From: JACKDW01 sp964621785
GTDB taxonomy: Bacteria > Myxococcota_A > Polyangia > Nannocystales > Nannocystaceae
Reading direction: 5' to 3'
Length of the DNA: 64,000 nucleotides
Assembly: GCA_964621785.1 (NCBI GenBank)
Contig: CAZUPD010000023.1
Location: 11,642-75,641 of the forward strand
Of this stretch, positions 34,899-43,770 are shown one piece after another (position 1 is the first letter of the stretch; each line of letters opens with the position of its first letter). The translations under genes and the position numbers were made by a program. The notes beneath the pieces were generated by a model, which saw only the letters and a program-made list of their open reading frames with translations, was not told where the DNA came from and did not search any database.

Positions 34899-35930
34899 TC
34901 AGCGCCGGATGACCTGCTGCAGTGCAGTCTGTACGGTGGCGTAGCTGGGCACGCGCAACAGGTCGGTGCCGAGTGAGGCGAGTGTTTGGGCCGCAGTCGG
35001 AGACAGCCCCGCAAGCATGCTGCGGGCGCCGATGAGGCGAGCTGCTGCGATCGTTCGCACAAGTGCGTCGGCCGAGCTCGCACCCAGATGCGGGACGCCG
35101 GTGAGGTCGAAGATCACGTGACGCGCACCCCGGGCCGAGACGGCCGCAAGGGTCGTTTCGGTCATGGCACAGGCGCGGTTCTCGTCGATCTCACCAATGA
35201 GTGGAAGCACCAGAACACCCTCCCACACCTGAATAAGGGGCGTTGAGAGGGTTTCGATCATGGTTTGTTGGTCGGCGACCAACTCGAGCTTTTCCTGTAG
35301 CTCCGAGGTTGCATGTTCGACCATGTCTTGGAGCCGGCGTTCGCGTTCACTGATTTGAACCGCGCGCAGGTGTTCGATCTCGCGGGCGATGGTTGTCTCC
35401 GCCGCGTAGACATGGAACTCGACCGAGATTTCGTCGCCGTCGAGCACCATGTTGACCTCGTCGGCCCAGCAGCGCGAGCCAAAGGCGTGGGTGAAGATGC
35501 CGATGATCTTGCCCTGCAAAAACGGGCAACCCCAGCGGTCTTCGGTGCCCTTGACCATCATCAACTCCCACGGGTTGACGATTTTGACCCGTGCGGTGCG
35601 GCCCTCGAGATCGAGATGCGGTAGCTCGAAGCGGCCCCATCCGGCGGTCGAGACCGCGGCCCCCCAGGCCAAAAAGCCCTCTGCGAAGGTCTCGCCCAGC
35701 TGCGTGACCATGGCGTGGTAGTCCTCCTCGGTGCCCTTGCTCGACTCGTGGGCGACGAGTAGGCGGAACATTTCGACGCCACAGATCTCGACCAGTGGCT
35801 TGAGCATCCGGTACAGCGAGGGATTGATCCAAAACAGCACCGACTGCAGACCAAAAAAACTCAGATTGCCGGCGCTGACATCCCAGGCGATGGGGACGTT
35901 GTTGAGGGTAATAGAGTGCTTCTCGGTCAT
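34899..35930 (-). CDS. V4R-like sensor fused by coiled coil to STAS domain (RsbR-type)
   Basis: A 343-residue protein. Residues ~15-190 resemble a 4-vinyl-reductase (V4R) small-molecule sensor, with the Cys-containing DRWGCPFLQGKIIGIFTHAFG. Residues ~190-240 form a coiled coil, and ~245-340 a STAS domain (LPLIGEIDENRACAMTE, FDLTGVPHLGASSADALV). RsbR proteins use this layout to feed signals to stressosome-like switches. The conserved phosphorylatable Ser/Thr region is present as GASSADA. No kinase partner is adjacent. Confidence 0.75.
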   Translation of the reverse strand: MTEKHSITLNNVPIAWDVSAGNLSFFGLQSVLFWINPSLYRMLKPLVEICGVEMFRLLVAHESSKGTEEDYHAMVTQLGETFAEGFLAWGAAVSTAGWGRFELPHLDLEGRTARVKIVNPWELMMVKGTEDRWGCPFLQGKIIGIFTHAFGSRCWADEVNMVLDGDEISVEFHVYAAETTIAREIEHLRAVQISERERRLQDMVEHATSELQEKLELVADQQTMIETLSTPLIQVWEGVLVLPLIGEIDENRACAMTETTLAAVSARGARHVIFDLTGVPHLGASSADALVRTIAAARLIGARSMLAGLSPTAAQTLASLGTDLLRVPSYATVQTALQQVIRR

Positions 35931-36283
35931 GTCTTTTGTGCCAGTTTTAACCTACGCAGGGTCTGCAGCATCAGCAAGGTTCCGCGTCCGTGGGTACATA
36001 CCGTCCCGTTTGGAGCAGGGCCGCGACGCAAATGGTCCACCGTCGCTCGAACACGGCCGTTGCAATGGTGAGCTCCACGGTGCGACCACCCGGCGATCGC
36101 AGGAGTCCTCTGGGACACTTTCTAAGTTGATTGTGAATAGCGAAGGCTTCTCGGCAACAGCCCGAGCCCATCGTTCCGATCAGTGGTGGTGATACCAAAA
36201 CGAGGTGCGTTCGGCTCCGTGTTGATGTGCGAGGTTTGTCGACAAAGATTCGTGCATTATGATGCGCGCGCAGGAGGCGACGG
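35931..36283. other. Non-coding gap with possible short upstream ORF
   Basis: No firm gene. A minus-strand 63-codon ORF (36118 to 35927) overlaps the STAS gene start by ATGA and ends MLQTLRRLKLAQKT. It could be a leader peptide or chance. AGGAGG at 36271 serves the GDPD gene start at 36284. Confidence 0.35.
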
Positions 36284-36976
36284 ATGTTAGCACTTGGCCA
36301 TCGCGGATTACCCGGGGGAAATGCGGTCGAGAACACGATCCCCGCGTTTCGCCGCGCCCTCGAACGCGGCCTCGACGGGGTGGAGCTCGATGTTCAGTTG
36401 TCGCGAGACAACGAAGTTGTTGTGTTTCACGACCGCGATCTACGACGGCTGTTCGGGCGCTACGAGCGGGTCGACTCGCTGACGTGGCGACAGTTGGCGG
36501 CTTTGCGTCTCCCCGGAGGCGCCAAGATCCCTCGGTTGACGGATATTGTCGATTTCTGGCCGACAGGAAGTTGGTTATGCATCGATCTCAAAGGTGTATG
36601 CGAAACTCTCGCAGTTGCCTGTGTCGACATCCTGCGCGGGCGCCCGGGAGTAATCCTCAGCTGTAAAGATCCGCGTCCGCTGCTCCACGCGCGACGGGCG
36701 GGTAGTGGCTACGACCACGTACTCGGGTTGTCGGCCGCCAGTACGCCTTTTTTGCATCTACATGGAGCCTCGCACTTTCGCTTCCAAGGGGTGGATATCG
36801 ATCATCGTTTGGCGACCCCGGCGATCGTGCAGCGCTACCACGATGAGGGACTCAAAGTGGGTGTTTATACCCTTCAATCGGCGACGGATGTCCAGCGGGT
36901 CCGCGGGATGGGTGTCGATCGGGTGATCACGACGGTCATTCCGGGCCCGTCTCTCGAGCGAATGGCGACCGCCTAG
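36284..36976 (+). CDS. Glycerophosphodiester phosphodiesterase (GDPD)
   Basis: A 230-residue TIM-barrel enzyme with GHRG, ENT, GVELDVQLSRDNEVVVFHD and a terminal VDRVITTVIPG, the family motifs including the metal-binding Glu/Asp and catalytic His pair. It hydrolyses glycerophosphodiesters to glycerol-3-phosphate. There is no signal peptide, so it is cytoplasmic and UgpQ-like. AGGAGG precedes the ATG. It ends 2 bases from the convergent TonB-like gene. Confidence 0.88.
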   Translation: MLALGHRGLPGGNAVENTIPAFRRALERGLDGVELDVQLSRDNEVVVFHDRDLRRLFGRYERVDSLTWRQLAALRLPGGAKIPRLTDIVDFWPTGSWLCIDLKGVCETLAVACVDILRGRPGVILSCKDPRPLLHARRAGSGYDHVLGLSAASTPFLHLHGASHFRFQGVDIDHRLATPAIVQRYHDEGLKVGVYTLQSATDVQRVRGMGVDRVITTVIPGPSLERMATA

Positions 36977-36978
36977 CC

Positions 36979-39243
36979 CTATTGCGTCACCCCGACCACC
37001 CGCCAGGCGCCGAAGCGCTTTTCGAGGATCAGGATAAAGTGGCCGCCGCTGACGGTGGTGACCGCGTAGTTGCGCGGGCGGCCTTCGCTGATTCCCGCGG
37101 GTAGACTTCCGAATTTCTTGCGCAGCTCGGCGGCTGTATAGACCTTGACCGGCCCGGGCTTCTTCGCCGACTTTGCCTCGTCAGACATGGACTTGAGGAC
37201 ATCCGTCAGTTCTTTTTTTGTACGCGCAACGATTTGATCGCCGGCGTAGAACGGGACACTGCTGCGGCTCGTCAACCGTGTGATGTCACCTTTTCGCAGC
37301 AGGGCCAGCCAGTCGCGGGCGACACCTTTTGCCTGGGGATCGGCCGTCTCGTTGGCTTTGGGTTGCTCGCTGCGGGGTGGGAGGAGGGGCACGACATTTT
37401 GTCCACCCGGTCGACGGCTGGCCTGTGGGCCCGTGCCGGTCGGTGCTCCCGGGCCGTGGTTGTGGCCTGCGTGTGGTGGCCCGTGGCCTTCGTGTGGACC
37501 GTGATTGTGACCTGCATGTCCCCCTCTGGGTGGTGGAGGTGTTGTCCCGGGCGGTGGCGCGGGGCCTTCGGGGCCGCTCACGGTGGGGCCGACCTGACGT
37601 GCGAGTCGGCGACTTCGGTTCGCCCGCAGTTGCGAGTTGGTCGCATGCACTTCGTGGCTAGGATCGGGGCGGTCGCCGTTGCCCGCGTTGTCGAGAATAA
37701 ATGGTGATGCACCGAACGTACCGCAGGCCCGGGCATCGCGGTGAAACGCCCAGTGAAGATAGATTTTGCCGTTGCCGCTGCGGATCGAACGCGGCGGATT
37801 GGGAAACGGCCCCGAGGCGTACACGATTTCCCTTGCAGCTGCATCGAATGTCATGTTGCCCGAAAACCGCACGGTGCGGACCTTGTCGATCGTCCCGTCG
37901 CCGTTGAGCACAATCTCGACCCGGGTCCACAGTTTTTCGTCGTTGAGCGGATGGCTACGTGCGCGGGTGTCGAGGCCGTCCAAGTAGCCCCAGGCCCAGG
38001 CGTCGTGGATGGCCCGGTGCATCTGGGCGATGTAGCGGGCGAATGGATGCTTGCGGGATTTGAGTGCGGTCTGATTGCCCGGGCGGACTTCGGGCACCAT
38101 ATTCTCGAGCGGCGATTGCCAGCGCTTGCGGGCGTCTTCCCAGATCCCCTTCTTCTTGCTTTCGCGTTGGCTGATGATGTTTTTCTTGGCGTCGAGGTCC
38201 TTGCCGTACAGGGCGTCGAGGTCGTTTTGGGACAGCTTGAATTGCAGGGTCTTGTCCTTGGGTTTGACCCGCGCCTGTTGGTTGCGGGCCTCTAAGCTCG
38301 CCTCTTCGGGTCGATCGGGGGCCATCGTCCCATCGTTGGCCGCACTTGCGAGGGCGTCGTGGCGGGTCATTGCCTCTTTGTGGTCACGCGGTGCCTGCTC
38401 GCGCATCGCCAGCAAACTCGTCGGATTCGGGTCGCGCTGTTCGGGCCGTTTGTCGACCGGCTTCGGCGGTTCGTTGGGAGCTTGGCGGTTGACCTGGCTC
38501 TTTTGTTCTTCGAGCTCGGCGATTTTGGTCTCGTCTGCCGTACCGACCTCTGGCTGCTGCGAGGGTTCTTGCTGACTGGCTTCGGGAACCTTTGCATCCT
38601 CAACTAAATTCGTCACCTCGGCCCGCGTCTGGTCCTCGACATCGCGGTTGATATTCGACAGGTAATCGGCGTCCTCTGGGCTTTCCTTCTCGTCGAACTC
38701 GTCGAGTTGCTCAACCATCTTCAGCTGCTCGAGCACGAAGTGTTGTTTTTCAGGCTCCGGCTCGGGTTCGGGTTCGGGTTCCGGTTCGGGCTCCGGTTCA
38801 GGCTCCGGAGTGAGCTCGGGTTCGGGTTCGGGCTCGGGTTCGGGTTCGGGCTCGGGCTCGGGTTCGGGTTTCGGCTTGGGTGGCTCAGGCTCCCGCGGTT
38901 CGGGTTCAGGCTCTGGAGGTTGCAACTCAGGCGAAGAGTCCTCGAGCAGGGCAACTTCCATGGGCACCGGAGCTGGAGGACACTCGGCACCGAGGAGAAA
39001 AGCTTGGACGCCGTCGACGACTTGCGAGAGGTCGCCGGTCAATGAACTTTGGAGCAGATCGCCACCGCGTTGCAGCCCGTTGCGACACGACTTGATCCGG
39101 GCGTCGGCCGTGACCATCGCCGGCCGATCGCGTTCGGTCAGGAGTTTGAGACCCACGCCGGCACCGACGAAGTTGATCCCCAGTGACAGGGCGAAACAAA
39201 GCGCCAGTACGCCTGCCGAAGTTCTTTTGCGGGTCGTCCGCAC
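36979..39243 (-). CDS. TonB-like protein with Pro-Glu repeat and His-rich linker
   Basis: A 754-residue protein. An N-terminal membrane anchor at ~10-32 is followed by a long Glu-Pro repeat (~105-165) that would span the periplasm. An acidic coiled or disordered section leads to a TonB-C-like domain around 440-530 (FARYIAQMHRAIHDAW, VEIVLNGDGTIDKVRTVRFSG, PFPNPPRSI, IYLHWAFHRD). A Pro/Gly/His-rich linker with HAGHNHGP repeats (~585-625) may bind metal. The C-terminal ~110-residue domain is unusual after TonB-C. GTG 39243 has GGGAGG 3 bases upstream. It may energise an outer-membrane receptor. Confidence 0.7.
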   Translation of the reverse strand: MRTTRKRTSAGVLALCFALSLGINFVGAGVGLKLLTERDRPAMVTADARIKSCRNGLQRGGDLLQSSLTGDLSQVVDGVQAFLLGAECPPAPVPMEVALLEDSSPELQPPEPEPEPREPEPPKPKPEPEPEPEPEPEPEPEPELTPEPEPEPEPEPEPEPEPEPEKQHFVLEQLKMVEQLDEFDEKESPEDADYLSNINRDVEDQTRAEVTNLVEDAKVPEASQQEPSQQPEVGTADETKIAELEEQKSQVNRQAPNEPPKPVDKRPEQRDPNPTSLLAMREQAPRDHKEAMTRHDALASAANDGTMAPDRPEEASLEARNQQARVKPKDKTLQFKLSQNDLDALYGKDLDAKKNIISQRESKKKGIWEDARKRWQSPLENMVPEVRPGNQTALKSRKHPFARYIAQMHRAIHDAWAWGYLDGLDTRARSHPLNDEKLWTRVEIVLNGDGTIDKVRTVRFSGNMTFDAAAREIVYASGPFPNPPRSIRSGNGKIYLHWAFHRDARACGTFGASPFILDNAGNGDRPDPSHEVHATNSQLRANRSRRLARQVGPTVSGPEGPAPPPGTTPPPPRGGHAGHNHGPHEGHGPPHAGHNHGPGAPTGTGPQASRRPGGQNVVPLLPPRSEQPKANETADPQAKGVARDWLALLRKGDITRLTSRSSVPFYAGDQIVARTKKELTDVLKSMSDEAKSAKKPGPVKVYTAAELRKKFGSLPAGISEGRPRNYAVTTVSGGHFILILEKRFGAWRVVGVTQ

Positions 39244-39905
39244 GTGCCTCCCAATGTAGCCGAAACAAAGAAAAAAGCGGTGTGATGGGTCGCGTTGTTT
39301 GCCAACCGTCGGGCCGGCACGGGCACAACTGAACAAGGTCCGACGGTATGCCCTGGCTTATCTACGTCCACCGAAGCGGTTCGTTTCGCGGGAAACCGCG
39401 GCATTTGTCGCAGGCCAGTGCACCGCGTCGATTCGCTTCGCTGGATCGAATGACGACACAGAGACCTTCGGCACACGGGGGGGCGGTCACTCTTGCACCC
39501 GCGCTGCTCGAAGGTTGGGTCAGGGCAGTGCAGACGATCAGGAGGTCGAAGCGTTACTCGCGCCAGATCTCCGGTCCACGAGGCGCCTTTGCGAGGGCTC
39601 TCTTGCGTTCCTGTCGAGTCGTCCCCCGGCGTACCGTTTTTAACATCACGCGACCCGAACAATGGGCTGGAGCGGAACAGGCCGTTTCTTGGCATCGGTG
39701 GATGCACCAGGTCGTATGTGTTCCATCAACCATGTCCGTACGGCCCGCCCCGCACTGGGAGGGCTCCGTGGGTAGCCGGTGCTCGGAGTGGACAGGAGGG
39801 TTGTCGGGAGCCATTAAATATTTGTGTGTACATGTTCAACCTGGCGAATCGTTGTGTCGCGGAGGTGGATTGACACTGCTCGCTCACGCGCGTAACGTCG
39901 CGCCC
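39244..39905. other. 662-base gap without a clear gene
   Basis: Open frames here look like shadows. A minus-strand tail near 39643-39554 could encode a 30-residue basic peptide (MLKTVRRGTTRQERK...IWRE), but support is weak. TGTGTGTACA, a relaxed form of the iterated palindrome, lies near 39827. Confidence 0.35.
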
Positions 39906-40331
39906 GTGGCGGAGACATTTTCCATCAAAATGATGGTCCAGACCTATTACGCGAGGCTCGACGACCAGGAGTTTCAGCTCAAGCAAGGCCCGCGCAGGAC
40001 GACGGTTCCAACCTCTGCGATGCGGCATTTGTATGTCGAGGACGAGGGCGCGATGCAACTGATGTGGCTCGCCTACGAAGCTGCGGATGGAAAGCTCAAG
40101 CGGGTGAGTATTGGGGCGAACGCGGGCGACCCCGGTTTGACTAGGTTGGTCGAGGCCCTCGTGTCGGCGCATCCTCAGATCGACATTCGTTCGCAGGATC
40201 GCAAGCAGGCCATGAAGACCCTTGGCGCGATGTCCCGCGGCTTGCGAATGGTCATTGGGCTGTCGATGACAGTCGTCTTGTTGGTGGTCTTGTCATTCAT
40301 CGCCGAGTATATCGGTGGAGCATTCGAGTAA
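39906..40331 (+). CDS. Small C-terminally anchored membrane protein, unknown
   Basis: A 141-residue protein with a beta-rich soluble N-terminal domain (a PH-like or YcxB-like look: MMVQTYYARLDDQEFQLK) and a C-terminal membrane segment at ~112-135. GTG 39906 is chosen because TAACGT lies 7 bases upstream; ATG 39930/39933 are alternatives. The next gene starts 2 bases after its stop, so the two form an operon. Confidence 0.55.
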   Translation: MAETFSIKMMVQTYYARLDDQEFQLKQGPRRTTVPTSAMRHLYVEDEGAMQLMWLAYEAADGKLKRVSIGANAGDPGLTRLVEALVSAHPQIDIRSQDRKQAMKTLGAMSRGLRMVIGLSMTVVLLVVLSFIAEYIGGAFE

Positions 40332-40333
40332 TC

Positions 40334-40972
40334 ATGGTTGTTTACAACATGTGGGCCATGATGGCCGCAATCATCACGGCGCTTGTCTATGCACCTCTGG
40401 TGTATTTCTTCGGCGACTTGGTCACAGCAGACACCCGAGTTCTGGCATTTGTCGTGCTGTTTGGCGTCGTCGGAACGGTACTCGAGTTTGGCTACAAGAT
40501 TTCAGCGCGGCTGTTTTGGTTGCCGGTGTGGTTTTGGGGAGTGGTGGCGATTGTCGGCTCGATCCTCGATGCCCTCGGTATGCACGGGATGCAGCTTTTT
40601 GGCACAACTGCTGCGATCGCGGTGGTCGCCGGCGCGGTCGTCCTTTGGCAGATCCGGCGGTTGGGTGGCGGGCAGGCTGCACGGGCGCTGGCGAGTGCCC
40701 GCGAGTTACTCGCGGCCAACCGACGTCCGTATCGGACCCTCGCGCGTGCCATTATCGTTGCACCTACACTCAATGTGGATCAGCGCAAGCACACGACAGC
40801 CTGCCTGGAACTGATCGTGGGACACTTTGCCAGGGACATGCCCGAGGCACTTCACAGCGATGTCGAGGCGCTACTCACACAGCTGCGGGCAGGTGAGGGC
40901 GAAGCTGTCATCGATCCAAGTCGCCTCGAACGCATGGTCAACTGGCTCAACGAACAAGCCGCTTTTGCGTGA
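40334..40972 (+). CDS. Four-TM membrane protein with helical cytoplasmic domain
   Basis: A 212-residue protein with four hydrophobic segments in residues 8-105, then a helical cytoplasmic domain (~110-212) containing ARALASARELLAANRRPYR. It is not recognised. It is co-transcribed with the preceding small membrane protein. The palindrome TGCACCTACA is at 40759. Confidence 0.55.
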   Translation: MVVYNMWAMMAAIITALVYAPLVYFFGDLVTADTRVLAFVVLFGVVGTVLEFGYKISARLFWLPVWFWGVVAIVGSILDALGMHGMQLFGTTAAIAVVAGAVVLWQIRRLGGGQAARALASARELLAANRRPYRTLARAIIVAPTLNVDQRKHTTACLELIVGHFARDMPEALHSDVEALLTQLRAGEGEAVIDPSRLERMVNWLNEQAAFA

Positions 40973-41017
40973 TTGCAGTCGCTTGCCGCCATCCGGTTTC
41001 TCACCACGCTTTCGAAT

Positions 41018-41400
41018 CTCGTTCGGACCGAGCGGCCAAATAGAGCGCGCGGGAGCCCAGTTGAAGAGACGAAGCCCGCGCCAAGGTTCGGGGAGGAATT
41101 TTGGGTGAGGTTGGGCCCGGGCGAGGGGCAGGTGTGGGTCATCGACAGCAACCTCGTTCGGACCGAGCGGCCAAATAGAGCGCGCGGGAGCCCAGTTGAA
41201 GAGACGAAGTCCGCGCCAAGGTTCGGGGAGGAATTTTGGGTGAGGTGGGGCCCGGGCGAGGGGCAGCTGTCCTCCTACTGCGTCTCTCGTTCGGACCGAG
41301 CGGCCAAATAGAGCGCGCGGGAGCCCAGTTGAAGAGACCAAGTCCGCGCCAAGGTTCGCGGAGGAATTTTGGGTGAGGTGGGGCCCGGGCGAGGGGCAGC
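41018..41400. repeat. Three tandem ~134-bp repeats
   Basis: Copies start at 41018, 41153 and 41286 (periods 135 and 133). Each begins CTCGTTCGGACCGAG, passes through AATAGAGCGCGCGGGAGCCC and ends near GGGCCCGGGCGAGGGGCAG. The copies are nearly identical, so the expansion is recent or kept uniform. No coding sense is evident. Confidence 0.9.
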
Positions 41401-41449
41401 TGTAGTCCTCCTACTGCGCCTCTCGTCCGGGCCCCACCTCACCCAAAAT
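41366..41449. terminator. Long hairpin closing the repeat block, downstream of lexA
   Basis: The end of the third repeat (41366-41396) and 41419-41449 form a near-perfect 31-base inverted repeat (ATTTTGGGTGAGG against CCTCACCCAAAAT). The hairpin lies between two convergent genes and could stop transcription from both sides, although no long U-tract follows. Confidence 0.65.
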
Positions 41450-41459
41450 AACCCGCGCG

Positions 41460-42092
41460 TTAGTTCACATTTCTATAAACGCCGACAACTTTGCCGAGTA
41501 TGTCGACCGCCCGCGCATCGGTGCGACTGATGTAGATCGGCTGCATCGTCGAGTTGGCCGGCTGCAGGCGGATGCGGTCGCCCTCGGGGTAGTACCGTTT
41601 GACCGTCGCCTCGCCCTCGATCATGGCGACCACGATCTCACCTCGCTCGGCCGTCGCTTGTTTGCGAACGAACAGGTAGTCCCCGTCGAAGATTCCGTCT
41701 TCGATCATGGACTCGCCTGAGACCACCAAACCGAAGACCTCGTTCGCCTTGGCCGAACCCAAGAAGTAGCGATCGATGCTGACGCGCTCGCTGATGTTCT
41801 CCTCGGCCAAAATCGGCGCACCGGCGGCGACGCGGCCTAGGATTGGTACCTCGACGCGTTTGGTGCTCGGCTTGACCATGTCGACCGGCCGCAGCGCCCT
41901 GCTTTTGAGTTCCTCACGTACCAAGTAGCCCTTGCGCTCTAACGCCTTGAGATGATCGTTGACCCCATTCGTCGAGCGAATGCCCATGTGCTCCCCGATT
42001 TCCCGCAGTGTGGGGGGGTAACCGCGCTCGGTGAGACAGTTCGAGATGTAGTCGAGTGCTTGGCGCTGGCGCTGCGTGAGGGCTGGTTTCAC
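41460..42092 (-). CDS. lexA: LexA SOS repressor
   Basis: A 210-residue protein. An N-terminal winged helix (QRQALDYISNCLTERGYPPT, IGEHMGIRSTNGVNDHLKALERKGYL) is followed by the self-cleavage domain: the Ala-Gly site in RVAAGAPI, the nucleophile Ser in SGESMIEDGIFDGD, and the Lys in EGEATVKRYY. It represses SOS genes until RecA-stimulated cleavage. The start is GTG 42092 with GGAG 7 bases upstream. A LexA-box-like sequence overlaps its promoter. Confidence 0.95.
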   Translation of the reverse strand: MKPALTQRQRQALDYISNCLTERGYPPTLREIGEHMGIRSTNGVNDHLKALERKGYLVREELKSRALRPVDMVKPSTKRVEVPILGRVAAGAPILAEENISERVSIDRYFLGSAKANEVFGLVVSGESMIEDGIFDGDYLFVRKQATAERGEIVVAMIEGEATVKRYYPEGDRIRLQPANSTMQPIYISRTDARAVDILGKVVGVYRNVN

Positions 42093-42120
42093 AGGGATCT
42101 CCGGTCACAGGGTGGGATTA

Positions 42121-42136
42121 CTGAACGGGTGTATAT
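42121..42136. promoter_or_regulatory. LexA box overlapping lexA promoter
   Basis: CTGAACGGGTGTATAT matches 15 of 16 positions of the inverted form of the Myxococcus-type LexA consensus CTRHAMRYBYGTTCAG (recalled, not searched). It lies 29 bases before the lexA GTG and overlaps the -10-like TATACA (42135-42130). A -35-like TTGACC lies at 42156-42151. This fits autoregulation. Confidence 0.65.
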
Positions 42137-42160
42137 AAACAATTCGCGCAGGTCAAGCAT

Positions 42161-42176
42161 TTCACTATGTTGTGAA
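42161..42176. promoter_or_regulatory. Inverted repeat TTCAC-N6-GTGAA upstream of lexA
   Basis: A perfect 5-base inverted repeat with a 6-base spacer lies just beyond the lexA -35 region, in an A/T-rich stretch. It is a plausible operator for an unidentified regulator, or part of the divergent control region (the 326-base gap 42093-42418 has no gene). Confidence 0.4.
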
Positions 42177-42418
42177 TTTAGGAGTTTAGAGGTGAATTAG
42201 AGCCTAAATATAGTCTTGCGCAGACCCCGTGCATCCGTTCAGATCAAATCGTGTGTTCAGTTTTTCGGAGATCACTCGCGTGAAGATGCACATTGGTGCG
42301 CAATCACTCGGATTTTTGAGGAATCCGCCACTAGGAAATCTAGTATTCACTGAATTGTCTGTTTTTATCGCTGGAAATCCTCCGGTTTGATACCGTTGCA
42401 TCGACGGAGACTTGAACC

Positions 42419-43378
42419 ATGCAGCGGACGACACATCGCTTGACATGGCTCGTTTGTGCAGGGTTGTTGATGGCGAACCCTGCCTGCGGGTCGAAAGATG
42501 AGACCACGGCTAGCGATAGCGCGAACAACACGACGGACGGAACCACCGGGGATCCTACCGCTGGTCCAACGACCGACGGGATGACGAGCTCGACGAACGA
42601 TCCGACGACGACCGACGGGATGACGACCGTCGCTCCGACGACCGATGAGCCGACGACGACGACGGACGATCCGACGGAAACGACCAACCCGTTCTTGATC
42701 GACCCCGACATGATGATGTTGAACCAGTGCGACCCGACTTCGCAAAACTGTCCGGATGGACAGAAGTGCACGGCGGTGTCGATGACCGAAGGTGAGCCGT
42801 GGGCGATCAACGTGTGTGTCGATGTCAATGGCTCCGGCCAGGTCGGTGACCCCTGCGACATCGAAGGCGGGAAGTACACGGGCGTCGACAACTGCGACGT
42901 CGGCTTCATCTGCCTGTTGACCGACGACGAAGGATTTGGCGGGACCTGCACCGAGTTCTGTGATTCGAACATGGAGTGCCCCCAGAGCGGGAACGAATGC
43001 GAGGTCTACAACGACGGCTCGCTGCCGATCTGTCTCGGGACCTGTGACCCCCTCGTGCAGGACTGTCCCGACGGACAGGGCTGCTATCGCGGTGGCGGTG
43101 GCACCACCTTTGTGTGTTTCAAGGTGACCGGCGAAAGTGCCCAGGGAGAAGAGTGCGGATACATCAATCAGTGTCTCGCAGGCTTCAACTGCTCGGCACC
43201 CGACTCGGTCGAGGGCTGCCCCGGCGGGGTCAATGGATGTTGCTCGTCGTTTTGCGACCTCAGCGATCCCGATCCCAACGCGGTGTGTGTCGGCAGCGAA
43301 GAGTGCATTTCCTTCTTCGAAGGACAGCCACCGCCGCAGTACGAAGATGTCGGCGTGTGTCTGATCCCGACGCCGTAG
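42419..43378 (+). CDS. Cys-rich lipoprotein with Thr-rich linker
   Basis: A 319-residue lipoprotein (lipobox ANPAC at about residue 23). A Thr/Asp/Pro linker (~25-90) of short TTDG/DPT repeats is followed by a domain with over 20 cysteines, in repeated patterns such as CDPTSQNCPDGQKC and CDPLVQDCPDGQGC. It is probably disulphide-rich and exported to the surface. Proteins like this are common in myxobacterial genomes and mostly uncharacterised. GGAG lies 9 bases before the ATG and TACCGT about 26 bases before it. Confidence 0.75.
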   Translation: MQRTTHRLTWLVCAGLLMANPACGSKDETTASDSANNTTDGTTGDPTAGPTTDGMTSSTNDPTTTDGMTTVAPTTDEPTTTTDDPTETTNPFLIDPDMMMLNQCDPTSQNCPDGQKCTAVSMTEGEPWAINVCVDVNGSGQVGDPCDIEGGKYTGVDNCDVGFICLLTDDEGFGGTCTEFCDSNMECPQSGNECEVYNDGSLPICLGTCDPLVQDCPDGQGCYRGGGGTTFVCFKVTGESAQGEECGYINQCLAGFNCSAPDSVEGCPGGVNGCCSSFCDLSDPDPNAVCVGSEECISFFEGQPPPQYEDVGVCLIPTP

Positions 43379-43391
43379 TTGGCCGGCCGGT

Positions 43392-43467
43392 GAGTCGGTA
43401 GGTCGGTTCGCGCCTGCGTAGTCACGTGCACGTCGCGTGTGCGTGACAGCTTGCCGACCGCCGACTC
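43392..43467. terminator. Long nested hairpin after Cys-rich lipoprotein gene
   Basis: GAGTCGGTAGGTCGG (43392-43406) pairs with CCGACCGCCGACTC (43454-43467). GTCACG/CGTGAC pair inside. GAGAAAAATC follows. It is a likely terminator for the lipoprotein gene. Confidence 0.55.
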
Positions 43468-43521
43468 GAGAAAAATCGCCGTTCGATAGGATCTGGCTTC
43501 GAACCTGCTAGCATCGGATTC

Positions 43522-43713
43522 ATGCAGACGCTGCTAAAAGCTGTCATCACCGGGTTCGGACTCAAACTCGGGGCCGACATCTACAAACTGGTCACCCGCA
43601 CACTCGGGTTCGTGATCGACGATGACGACCATGGCGATGACGAGGTCGAGTCCGCCAGCCAGGCGTCCCGTGAGGTCGGGCAGGGTGACGAGTTCGACAC
43701 GCCCGAGGATTGA
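43522..43713 (+). CDS. Small acidic-tail protein, unknown
   Basis: A 63-residue protein. An N-terminal hydrophobic/amphipathic helix (LLKAVITGFGLKLGADIYKLV) is followed by an acidic tail with DDDDHGDDE. It could be membrane-associated. TAGCAT lies 7 bases before the ATG. It sits 57 bases before a second small gene and may form a pair with it. Confidence 0.5.
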   Translation: MQTLLKAVITGFGLKLGADIYKLVTRTLGFVIDDDDHGDDEVESASQASREVGQGDEFDTPED

Positions 43714-43770
43714 ACGCGTTCGACCTTTGTGGTCGACGTTCACCGTTGGTCGCAGTACCGTGGGGCCGCT

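Noticed and set aside
35927..36118. 63-codon ORF overlapping the STAS gene by ATGA
   Set aside because: It has no promoter or ribosome site of note and no protein-like pattern except its last 14 residues. It is kept only as a possible leader peptide.
38750..38900. Simple GAGCCG-like repeat as a non-coding microsatellite
   Set aside because: It keeps the reading frame throughout and encodes the Glu-Pro spacer of the TonB-like protein.
41018..41400. Tandem repeats as a CRISPR array
   Set aside because: Units are about 134 bases, with no short repeat/spacer pattern and no cas genes nearby.
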